DNA of 64,000 bases from PFL42 sp963789825 (lineage in GTDB: Bacteria; Chloroflexota; Anaerolineae; Anaerolineales; E44-bin32): positions 1 to 64,000 of the forward strand of contig CAWBME010000005.1 of the NCBI GenBank assembly GCA_963789825.1. Direction: 5' to 3'. The translations under genes were made by a program, and so were the position numbers. Position 1 is the stretch's first letter. Each line of letters opens with the position of its first letter. Of the stretch, positions 56,829 through 64,000 are shown in pieces. Below the pieces are notes generated by a model. That model had not been told where the DNA came from. It did not search any database and worked only from the letters and a program-made list of their open reading frames with translations.

Positions 56829-57574
56829 CGATCTTGGGCGGCCTCGGCTTGTTCATTGTGGTGGTCTTCGTCTTCTTGATGATCGCCTTGGCGCTCGTCG
56901 AGCGGCGTTGGCCGGCTCGCTTCCGCCCAATTCCTGCCTTCGACGCGCTGGGGGGAGCCACCGAGCGGGCGGTTGAGGCCGGCGAGCGGGTTCATTTCTC
57001 GCTCGGGACGGGCACGCTGCTCGGCAGCGAGACCGGGCCGGCGCTGGCGGGCCTGTCCATGCTCACCCGGGTCGCCGAAGCGGCGACGATGAGCGACCGC
57101 CCGCCGGTGGTCACGGCCGCCGATGGTGCCCTGGTCATCCTGGCGCAGGACACCATCCGCGCTGCCTACCGCAGAGCACGTGCAGGCGAACGCTACCATG
57201 CCAGTTCCGGCAGGCTGGTGGGGCCGACGCCGCTCTCCTATGCGGCGGGTGTCCCTTCCGTCCTCAACGACGAGGAGGCCTCGGTCCATCTGATGCTGGG
57301 GCGCTTCGGCGTCGAGGGTGCGCTGGTCGCCGATGTCGGCCAGCGCAAGCATGCCTTCACGCTGGGCGGGACCCAGGACATTCAATCCCAGGCGCTGCTC
57401 TACGCCACGGCCGACAACCCACTGATCGGGGAGGACGTGTTCGCCGGAGGCGCCTACCTTAACGCCGGATCGATGCATCGCGGCAGCCTGAGGACGCAGG
57501 ACCTGGTGCGGGTGCTCATCGTCGCCGGCGTCTTGATCGGCACGCTGCTGAAGACCTTCGGGGTAATCCCTTGA
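56825..57574 (+). CDS. Membrane-anchored protein, possibly DUF6754 family
   Basis: The 249-residue protein has an N-terminal helix (LGLFIVVVFVFLMIALALVE), a soluble domain with VHFSLGTGTLLGSETGPALA, LSYAAGVPSVLNDEEASVH and LMLGRFGVEGALVADVGQR, and a C-terminal helix. Its layout fits what I recall of DUF6754, an uncharacterised family; this match needs a profile search. Both ends overlap neighbours (ATGA at its start, TTGA at its end), so expression is strictly coupled. Confidence 0.7.
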   Translation: MTILGGLGLFIVVVFVFLMIALALVERRWPARFRPIPAFDALGGATERAVEAGERVHFSLGTGTLLGSETGPALAGLSMLTRVAEAATMSDRPPVVTAADGALVILAQDTIRAAYRRARAGERYHASSGRLVGPTPLSYAAGVPSVLNDEEASVHLMLGRFGVEGALVADVGQRKHAFTLGGTQDIQSQALLYATADNPLIGEDVFAGGAYLNAGSMHRGSLRTQDLVRVLIVAGVLIGTLLKTFGVIP

Positions 57575-58203
57575 AGCGCGCCTCGACCATCCTGCTGGCG
57601 GCCGTCGCTGGAGGGGCCGGGGCGATCGTGCTGCTGTCCTACTTCCTCCCCGACCTCCCGTACCTGGCAGACGTCAGCCAGTGGCTCAAGCGGACGGCTG
57701 TCCTGCTCAGCGCCGCGGCACTGTTGGTCGGTCTGCTGAACCTGATCGGTGTGCACCTGGGGAAGATCGGCGGCCAGGAGAAGGGCTGGGCCTACAGCGC
57801 GCTATTGGTGGTGATGCTCGCGGTCACCTTCACCCTGGGAATGCTGTTCGGCCTGGACAACCGCGCCGTGGTGTCGCTCTTCCGCTATGTTCAACTGCCA
57901 GTCGAGGCGACGCTGATCGCCTTGCTGGCGGTCAGCCTGACGGCTGCCGGCTACCGCCTCATCGCCCGCCGACCCAATCCGTTCAATATCGTCTTCATGG
58001 TTTCGGCCGTGGTCTTCATTCTGGGCTCCGCCCCGTGGCTGATTCTGCCGGGCCTGGCTGAGCCCTTTGGCATTCTGCGAACGTGGCTGGCGGAGGTGTG
58101 GGCGGTCGGCGGGGCGCGCGGCCTGCTGCTGGGTGTGGCGCTGGGATCAATCACTGCGGGACTGCGGGTTCTGCTGGCCGCTGATCGGCCGTACGGAGAT
58201 TGA
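57571..58203 (+). CDS. Polytopic membrane protein, unknown function
   Basis: The 210-residue protein has about six membrane helices and few polar loops (STILLAAVAGGAGAIVLL, LLSAALLVGLLNLIGVH-like segments, GARGLLLGVALGSITAGL). The start is TTG 57571, overlapping the previous stop as TTGA. No family is recognised. Confidence 0.65.
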   Translation: MKRASTILLAAVAGGAGAIVLLSYFLPDLPYLADVSQWLKRTAVLLSAAALLVGLLNLIGVHLGKIGGQEKGWAYSALLVVMLAVTFTLGMLFGLDNRAVVSLFRYVQLPVEATLIALLAVSLTAAGYRLIARRPNPFNIVFMVSAVVFILGSAPWLILPGLAEPFGILRTWLAEVWAVGGARGLLLGVALGSITAGLRVLLAADRPYGD

Positions 58204-60197
58204 GCTTGGCCGACCTTCGCTGCCCGAACTGTGGTCGTCTCAACGCCCCAGACACGCTGATCTGCGATGAGTGTGGCACGCGCCTGATGCCGGAGGGAGT
58301 ACACCCGGGCGAGGTGCCGGACTGGCTGGCAGCCATCCGGGCCGAAGGCGAGCCGGAGGCGCAGCCGCCTCCGCCCTCCACCGATTGGCTCTCTCAACTG
58401 CGCGAGGCGGACGGCTCTTCGCAGAAAGGCCCTCCGGCTGGACAACCTCCGGCCTGGGTTCAAGCGGCTGGCTCGACCAACTCAGCGGGCGAGGGCGATC
58501 AGGTGCCGGAGTGGCTGGCACGCGTCCGCGAGCGGCAAGCCGAGGAGACCGAAGCCACCGGTGGAGAATTGCCGCTCGGTGTGCCCAACCTGCCCGGGCC
58601 GGCTGGCTCGCGCTTGGAGGAACCAGAATCCCGCCCGCTTCCTCCGCTTGAACTCCCGGGTTTCGACGAGACGGACAGCGGCGTCTTCCACCCGCCAGGA
58701 AGCCCGAAGCAAGGACGCCCGGTGGCCGGCGTGCGAGAGCCCGGGCCGACGGACAGCGGCGTGTTCCACCCCGCGAGCGGGGTTGCCCTGGCCGCGGCCA
58801 ACGCCGGCCCAACCCCCAGTTGGCTCGGCCAGCTTGAGGCAAAGTCCGCTACGCCGTCGCCGGCCGCAGCCGCCATGCCGCAAACCCCGGCATTGGTGAA
58901 GGATGAAGACCTCTCGGGTCCTCAGCTTCCTGGGGACGATTTCTCGGCCGAGGCGCTCTCCCTACCTGAGTGGCTTGGCCAGCTTGGCTCGGAGGCGGCG
59001 ACAGCAGAACCCGTCGAGGGCAGGTCGGACCTGGCGCCTGCCACGCTGCCCGCCTGGCTCGAAGCCATGCGGCCGGTCGACGCCTTCCGCTCGTCGGTCG
59101 AGATCGGCCCGGAGGAAGAACAAGCCATCGAGGCCGCCGGGCCGCTGGCCGGCCTGCGCGGTGTGCTGCTGGCTGAGCCGGTGGTGGCGATTCCGCGCAT
59201 GACCAGCGCCGCTCCGGCGTTCTTGGAGTCCAACGAGCGTCAATATGCCCAGGCGGAGCTGATGCATCGTCTGGTCGAAGAGGAGCAACGCGAGGTATCA
59301 CCGGCGGCGCCGCGCAGCCGCCGCGTGCCCGTCGTGCGTTGGCTGGCGGCTGGGATCCTGCTGGCAGCGGCCGCTCTGCCGACGGTGCTCGGCATCCCGT
59401 CCTTCCCGTTGCCCGCCACCGTCCCGCTCGAGCTCGATCCGCTGGTCAACCTGATCGCAGCCGCCCCGGCGAACCGGCCGGTACTGGTGGTGTTCGACTA
59501 CGAGCCGGGAAGTGCCGCCGAGATGCAGGCCGTCGCCGAACCGGTGCTTGAACAGATGATGCAGCAGGGGATTGCCATCGCCGCCCTCTCGACGCTTCCC
59601 ACCGGCGCCGTCATGGCGGATCAACAGCTGACCACACTGGGCGCGAACTACGGTTACAGCAGCGGACAGGGCTATGTCAATCTGGGTTATCTGCCGGGTG
59701 GCTCCACCGGCATTCAGCTGTGGAGCCAGGACCCGTTGGCCGTCCCGGTGACCGGCTATGCTCTTCCGAGCGCACCCGATGGGACGCCCCTGCAGTCGCC
59801 TTGGCAGGTGCCGTTGCTGGCTGGCGTGGATGAAGCGGCGGACTTCGGGACGGTGGTGGTGATCAGCGGCAGCGCCGAGAACGCCCGCAGTTGGGTCGAG
59901 CAAGCCGGGCCATGGCTGGGCGCCACGCCGTTGGTTCTCGTGATGACGACCGGCGCCGATCCCGTGGTCCGGCCGTACTACGAGGCGCAGAACCAACAGG
60001 TGGATGGGATGCTCTCCGGCCTGCCGGCGGCGCTCTCCTATTCCATGCGCCTCGGCCGACCCGGGTCGGCCTTCGGATTGTGGAACGCTTTCGGCCTGAC
60101 CGCCTGGGCGGCGGTCGGGTTCATGATCCTGGGGTGGGTGCCGGCGTTCGGCACCTGGGTCAACCAGCAGCGCAAGCTGCGAGGCGAGCGGCGATGA
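58200..60197 (+). CDS. Zinc-ribbon membrane protein with P-x-W-L repeats
   Basis: The 665-residue protein starts with a zinc ribbon (CPNCGRLNAPDTLICDECG). A disordered region to about residue 300 holds repeated P-x-W-L-type motifs: VPDWLAAIR, TDWLSQLR, PAWVQAAG, VPEWLARVR, PSWLGQLE, LPEWLGQLG and LPAWLEAMR, plus a doubled TDSGVFHP. A first membrane helix lies near residue 385, followed by an extracytoplasmic domain (VLVVFDYEPGSAAEMQAVAE) and a C-terminal helix. The start is TTG 58200, overlapping the previous stop. The repeats look like docking sites for a partner; function is unknown. Confidence 0.7.
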   Translation: MSLADLRCPNCGRLNAPDTLICDECGTRLMPEGVHPGEVPDWLAAIRAEGEPEAQPPPPSTDWLSQLREADGSSQKGPPAGQPPAWVQAAGSTNSAGEGDQVPEWLARVRERQAEETEATGGELPLGVPNLPGPAGSRLEEPESRPLPPLELPGFDETDSGVFHPPGSPKQGRPVAGVREPGPTDSGVFHPASGVALAAANAGPTPSWLGQLEAKSATPSPAAAAMPQTPALVKDEDLSGPQLPGDDFSAEALSLPEWLGQLGSEAATAEPVEGRSDLAPATLPAWLEAMRPVDAFRSSVEIGPEEEQAIEAAGPLAGLRGVLLAEPVVAIPRMTSAAPAFLESNERQYAQAELMHRLVEEEQREVSPAAPRSRRVPVVRWLAAGILLAAAALPTVLGIPSFPLPATVPLELDPLVNLIAAAPANRPVLVVFDYEPGSAAEMQAVAEPVLEQMMQQGIAIAALSTLPTGAVMADQQLTTLGANYGYSSGQGYVNLGYLPGGSTGIQLWSQDPLAVPVTGYALPSAPDGTPLQSPWQVPLLAGVDEAADFGTVVVISGSAENARSWVEQAGPWLGATPLVLVMTTGADPVVRPYYEAQNQQVDGMLSGLPAALSYSMRLGRPGSAFGLWNAFGLTAWAAVGFMILGWVPAFGTWVNQQRKLRGERR

Positions 60198-60931
60198 CCG
60201 ACCTGGCGGCGCTGCTGGACAGTGTGCTCGGCCCTCTGGCGGCCGCCTTGCTGACGCTGATGGTGCTCAGCTACCTGATCGGCGATAACCCACTGTTCCG
60301 GATTGCGGCCTACCTCTTCATCGGCGTGGCCTCGGGCTACGCCGGCGTGGTCGTGATTCGCAGCGTGCTGTGGCCGGCGCTGATCGACCCGGTCTTGCAG
60401 GCGGGGGTGAGCGGGCTACTCGATCCTGGCCTGATCGCCAGCGTGCTGCTGCCGGGGCTCCTGGTGGTGCTGCTGCTGTTCAAGCTATCGCCGGGATCGG
60501 CCCGCTTGGGGAGCCCGCCGCTGGCGCTGCTGCTCGGCGTCGCGGCGGCGGTCGTCGTCGGTGGAGCGGTCACCGGCACGCTGCTGCCGCAAGCGGCTTC
60601 CGCCGTGCAGACGCTCGACCCAGCGGTGGTGGCGCCGCGCACAGGTGAGGCCGGAATCGAACGCTTGGCCAACGTCATCATCGTCCTGACCGGCACACTG
60701 CTGACCCTGGCCAGCTTCCGCTTCACGCAGCGCAAACCAGCCGGGCCGGCCGGTGCGGAGTCGATGGGGACCTGGCAGCGAGGGGTGCGGGCGGTGGCAG
60801 GGCTGTTCATCGCCATCACCTTTGGCGTGATGTTCGGCGGCGCGCTGATGGCCGCCATCGTGGTGCTGGCGCAGCGCCTGCAGTTCCTGTGGGGCGCGGT
60901 GCTTGGGTTGATGGGCCAATTGCTGGGATGA
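60194..60931 (+). CDS. Polytopic membrane protein, unknown function
   Basis: The 245-residue protein has about seven helices, including LAAALLTLMVLSYLIGDNP and VRAVAGLFIAITFGVMFGG. It has no recognised family. ATGA overlaps at both ends tie it to the zinc-ribbon gene before and the MutL-like gene after, and its small polar loops suggest a structural part of a membrane complex. Confidence 0.65.
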   Translation: MTDLAALLDSVLGPLAAALLTLMVLSYLIGDNPLFRIAAYLFIGVASGYAGVVVIRSVLWPALIDPVLQAGVSGLLDPGLIASVLLPGLLVVLLLFKLSPGSARLGSPPLALLLGVAAAVVVGGAVTGTLLPQAASAVQTLDPAVVAPRTGEAGIERLANVIIVLTGTLLTLASFRFTQRKPAGPAGAESMGTWQRGVRAVAGLFIAITFGVMFGGALMAAIVVLAQRLQFLWGAVLGLMGQLLG

Positions 60932-62679
60932 ACAAGGGCGTCGAAGCCGAAACGATGCTGGCGGTCGATGTGGGCAGCGTGCACACGCGCGCCAGCCTTT
61001 TCGACGTCGTCGATGGACGCTACCGCCTGGTTGCCACGGGGCGGGCAGCGACCACGGCTGGCGCGCCGCTGCTCGACATCAGTGAGGGCGTACGCCAAGC
61101 GATCGACCAGGTTCAATCGGTGACCGGCCGGCCGCTGGTCGACGAGAGCGAGAACCTGATCCTGCCGGCCCGCAGCAGCGGGGCCGGCGTCGACATGTTC
61201 GTCGCCACCGCCTCGGCCGGGCCGAAGGTCCGTGCCGTGCTGGTGGGGATGATGCCCGGCGTATCGATGCAAAGCCTGCGGCGCCTGGCCGACACCTCCT
61301 ATGTGGAAGTGGTGGGCGAGATCCTGCTGACCGATCGGCGCCGCGAAGAGGAGCGCATCGATGTGATGCGGAGCGCCCGGCCGGACCTGGTGCTGATGGC
61401 CGGAGGCACCGACCGCGGGGCGGGGCAGAGCGTGCTGCGTATTGCCCAGGCGGTGGGCCTGGCGCTGGCGATGAACCCCGAGGACGAGCAGGCGCGCGTG
61501 GTCTTCGCCGGCAACCGGCAGCTGGGCCAGGCCGTGCCGGAGGTGTTTTCGCCCTCGGTGCCTGTGCTGCACGCGCCCAACATCCGGCCGAGCCTGGAAG
61601 TCGAGGATCTGTCGCCGGCCAGGCAGCGGGTCTCGGAAGCCATCCTCGAGCTGCGTTCGGCGCGCATCAATGGCTTCGAGGAGCTGCGCCAGTGGTCGGG
61701 CGGCCACATGCAGCTGACCGCCGATGGGTTCGGGCGCGTGCTGCGCTACCTCGGGCACATCTACGACCCGCGCCGCGGGGTGCTGGGCGTAGATGTCGGG
61801 GCGAGCCACGTCATGCTGGGCGCCTCTTTCGGCGGATCGCTGCACATGACCGTGCGCGCCGACCTGGGGCTGGGCAGCTCGCTGCCCGGGCTGCTGCGCC
61901 ATGCCGATCTGGAGGACGTGCAGCGCTGGCTGCCTGTCGAAATGCCGCTCAGCCGGGTGCGCGACTATATCTACAACAAGAGCCTGCGGCCGGGGACGGT
62001 TCCGGCTGAGAAGGATGAACTGCATCTGGAGTTCGCGCTGGCCCGCGAGTTGATGCGCGCCGCGCTGGCGCTCGGCCGGCCAGCTTGGCCCAAAGCGGTC
62101 AACCGCAGCGGGCTCCTGCCGCCGGTGGAGCGCATCTTGGCCAGCGGCGGAGTGCTGTCGCGCACGCCCCGACCGGGCTACGCTGCGCTGGCGCTGCTGG
62201 ACGCGCTACAACCGACCGGCGTGGTAACGATGGTCCTTGATCCGTACAACCTCGCCCCCAGCCTGGGGGCCGCCATGAGCACGTTGCCGATGGCCAGCGT
62301 CCATGTGCTGGAGTCGGGCAGCTTCGTCAGCCTGGGTACGGTGGTCTCGCCGGTAGGACGCGCCAAGTCGGGCCGGCCGATCCTGCACATGCGCTTGGAG
62401 CGGGACAACGGCGAGGTGACCGAAGGGGTGGTCCGCTATGGCCAGCTGGCGGTGGTGCCGATGGGACCGGCGCTGCACGGGCGGCTGATGTTGCGTCCGG
62501 AGCGCGGCTTCGACGTCGGGTTCGGCGGCCCGGGCAAGGCCGGCACGCTGCGCGTGTTTGGCAGTTCGCTGGGCTTGATCGTGGATGCCCGCGGGCGTCC
62601 GCTGGTGCTGCCGCGGGATGCAGAACGGCGGCGGGACGTCAACCACAAGTGGCTGTGGGACATTGGGGCTGTCGAGTGA
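60928..62679 (+). CDS. MutL-like (glutamate mutase L family) ASKHA protein
   Basis: The 584-residue protein belongs to the MutL family associated with glutamate mutase, with an actin-like ATPase fold. Phosphate loops are MLAVDVGSVHTRASLFDV and GVLGVDVGASHVMLGASFG; LVLMAGGTDRGAG and ASGGVLSRTPRPGY fit the adenosine and connect regions. No mutase subunit is in the window, and the neighbours are membrane proteins, so a glutamate mutase role is doubtful. ATG 60928 overlaps the previous stop. Confidence 0.82.
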   Translation: MNKGVEAETMLAVDVGSVHTRASLFDVVDGRYRLVATGRAATTAGAPLLDISEGVRQAIDQVQSVTGRPLVDESENLILPARSSGAGVDMFVATASAGPKVRAVLVGMMPGVSMQSLRRLADTSYVEVVGEILLTDRRREEERIDVMRSARPDLVLMAGGTDRGAGQSVLRIAQAVGLALAMNPEDEQARVVFAGNRQLGQAVPEVFSPSVPVLHAPNIRPSLEVEDLSPARQRVSEAILELRSARINGFEELRQWSGGHMQLTADGFGRVLRYLGHIYDPRRGVLGVDVGASHVMLGASFGGSLHMTVRADLGLGSSLPGLLRHADLEDVQRWLPVEMPLSRVRDYIYNKSLRPGTVPAEKDELHLEFALARELMRAALALGRPAWPKAVNRSGLLPPVERILASGGVLSRTPRPGYAALALLDALQPTGVVTMVLDPYNLAPSLGAAMSTLPMASVHVLESGSFVSLGTVVSPVGRAKSGRPILHMRLERDNGEVTEGVVRYGQLAVVPMGPALHGRLMLRPERGFDVGFGGPGKAGTLRVFGSSLGLIVDARGRPLVLPRDAERRRDVNHKWLWDIGAVE

Positions 62680-62724
62680 GCCGGCCTGGTATGCCTCTTG
62701 CATCCCCGGCACCGGACGTCTGAG

Positions 62725-63787
62725 ATGGCAGATATCCTCGCACCCGTCTCCCATGTGACTTCGATGGGCCTGATCCGCCGGGAGCGCAAGCTGCCAGGAC
62801 CAGGGACGGTGGTGGCTCGCCTGAACGAGAAGGTCCTGGCGAACGACATCATCGCCGAGGGTGAGTTGGCGCCGTCGCACGTGTTCCTGGATTTGGTGCG
62901 CGGATTGGGTGTACCTGAGAAGGATGTGGCACGCTACTTGCTCCACCAGGCGGGAGATCGCCTGGAGGCCGGTGAACTGATCGCCGGCCCGGCCGGAGTC
63001 GGCCGACGCACCGTGCGGGCCCCGGCCGCGGGGAGGATCGTCACCTTCCAGCGAGGTCGGCTGCTGTACGAAGTGCGCGGCAAGCCGATCGGCCTGCGGG
63101 CGGGCTTTCCGGGCATGATCATCGGCACCGACGGGACGCGCAGCGTGACATTGGAGACGACGGGGGCACTGGTGCAGGGGATCTGGGGCAACGGGCGGCA
63201 GGAATTCGCCATGCTGCGCACGGTCGGCGCCGCCGGCGAACGAATCCGCTCCGATCAGCTCGACATCAATCTGCGCGGCGCTTTGCTGATCGGGGGCATC
63301 CTCGACCAGGCCAGCACGCTGCAGCAGATGACTCAGCTCACCGTACGCGGCTTGGTGGTGGGTTCGACCACCTCCGATCTGGTGACCCAGCTGATGCGTA
63401 TGCCGTTCCCGGTCGTGCTGACCGAGGGCTTTGGCGAGATCCCGATGAACAACGCTGCCTACGCCTTGCTGACGACCAGCGCCGGACGGGAAGCGGCCAT
63501 CGACGGCCGCATGGGCGACAACTTCAGTCAGCAACGGCCGGAGCTCATCATTCCCCTTCCTGCGGGACGCAAGAGCGATCTGCCCGAGGAAGTGGTGGCC
63601 CTGGCTGCGGGGACACGCGTGCCGCGTGGTCAGGCCGCCGCATGCCGGAGCGGTCGGCGCCATTCGTGAATTGCCGGCGAAGGCAGTAGACTATCCGAGC
63701 GGGCTGCTGGCGCGCAGCGCACTGGTGGAGCTGGAGGGGATTGGAACCCGCAGCATCCCGCTGGCAAACCTGGACGTCCTGCAGTGA
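62725..63787 (+). CDS. Unknown protein following MutL-like gene, barrel-sandwich-like (frame break near 63628)
   Basis: The protein of about 353 residues has no recognised family. Its first third contains RTVRAPAAGRIVTFQRGRLL, which resembles a biotinyl/lipoyl-type barrel-sandwich hairpin without the modified Lys. The rest is alpha/beta with LLIGGILDQASTLQQM and PVVLTEGFGEIPMNNAAYAL. One extra base near 63628 breaks the frame; after it the protein ends with GLLARSALVELEGIGTRSIP at the TGA at 63785-63787. It lies 45 bases after the MutL-like gene. Confidence 0.7.
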
Positions 63788-63829
63788 CGAGCATCCGTAG
63801 AGTGGCCGACGGAGCAAGGAGAGGCGACG

Positions 63830-64000
63830 ATGACTGATGATTTTGAGATTGGTGCACCTCCGCCCGAGGAGGAAGGCTCGAACCGGACGTTCATCGTCGC
63901 CGTCGGGGGCATCGGCGCGCTGCTCGTGCTGAGCATGGTATGCCTGGGTGTGTACGCCCTGGTGATCGCACCCAGCCAGCGGCAGAACGCCGGGGCCGAC
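63830..64000 (+). CDS. Membrane-anchored protein, cut by the window edge
   Basis: Only 57 residues are present: an acidic N-terminus (DDFEIGAPPPEEEG) and one membrane helix (VAVGGIGALLVLSMVCLGVY). AAGGAGAGG precedes the ATG at 63830. It continues the operon and would point its main domain outside. Nothing can be said of its function. Confidence 0.6.
   Translation, partial: MTDDFEIGAPPPEEEGSNRTFIVAVGGIGALLVLSMVCLGVYALVIAPSQRQNAGAD

Overview
The window is GC-rich bacterial DNA with densely packed genes, short or overlapping start/stop junctions and sigma70-type promoters. The gene content fits a Chloroflexota bacterium, probably of the Anaerolineae: a MutL-like ASKHA protein inside a conserved-looking membrane operon, a NurA/HerA pair with a small middle gene, UbiA/UbiD/UbiX/UbiE-type quinone genes, a branched-chain type 2-oxoacid dehydrogenase, and TCATCCCGAGCGCAGCGAGG-type intergenic repeats. 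That taxonomic call is inference. No rRNA, tRNA, IS element, CRISPR array or prophage was recognised.

Layout. 0.1-5.2 kb: a two-component system faces a PepSY / ApbE / ferric-reductase-like membrane operon. 5.9-8.0 kb: two membrane proteins. 8.1-16.2 kb: 2-oxoacid dehydrogenase E1alpha, E1beta and E2, a GH114-like lipoprotein, E3 with its own promoter, and citrate synthase. 16.2-21.4 kb: a trypsin-like protease followed by a stand-alone copy of its N-terminal domain, an MFS transporter, a YceI-like lipoprotein and small proteins. 21.4-30.6 kb (minus strand): an epimerase with an autoregulated TetR gene, then a long run with UbiA, an ABC importer (binding protein, ATPase, permease), UbiE, UbiX, a flavin split-barrel protein, a methyltransferase and a Tat phosphoesterase. 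30.7-35.3 kb: an MFS transporter and membrane or secreted proteins. 35.4-39.7 kb (minus): a PfkB kinase, UbiD, a glutaredoxin-like protein and Zwf. 39.7-47.8 kb: a C39-like peptidase with TPR-like tail, ferritin, a GNAT protein, a radical SAM/HhH protein, an Xre/RES toxin-antitoxin pair, methylmalonate-semialdehyde-type dehydrogenase and a PPDK regulator. 47.9-56.4 kb (minus): a P-type ATPase, an M50-CBS protease, a repeat-filled gap, a START-like protein, and the HerA / middle protein / NurA operon. 56.6 kb to the right edge: an operon of eight overlapping or closely spaced genes with membrane proteins, a zinc-ribbon protein bearing P-x-W-L repeats and a MutL-like ATPase. It is the best candidate for an undescribed system.

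How it fits together. UbiA, UbiX, UbiD and UbiE cover the prenylation, decarboxylation and methylation steps that end menaquinone synthesis, probably by the futalosine route. The E1/E2/E3 set plus citrate synthase feed acyl-CoA into central metabolism.

A caution for every reader: about 26 frame breaks interrupt otherwise well-conserved genes. Nearly all behave as one extra base in the reading direction, on both strands, which points to insertion-type sequencing or consensus error, not decay. CDS coordinates below span the whole gene and name the break positions.
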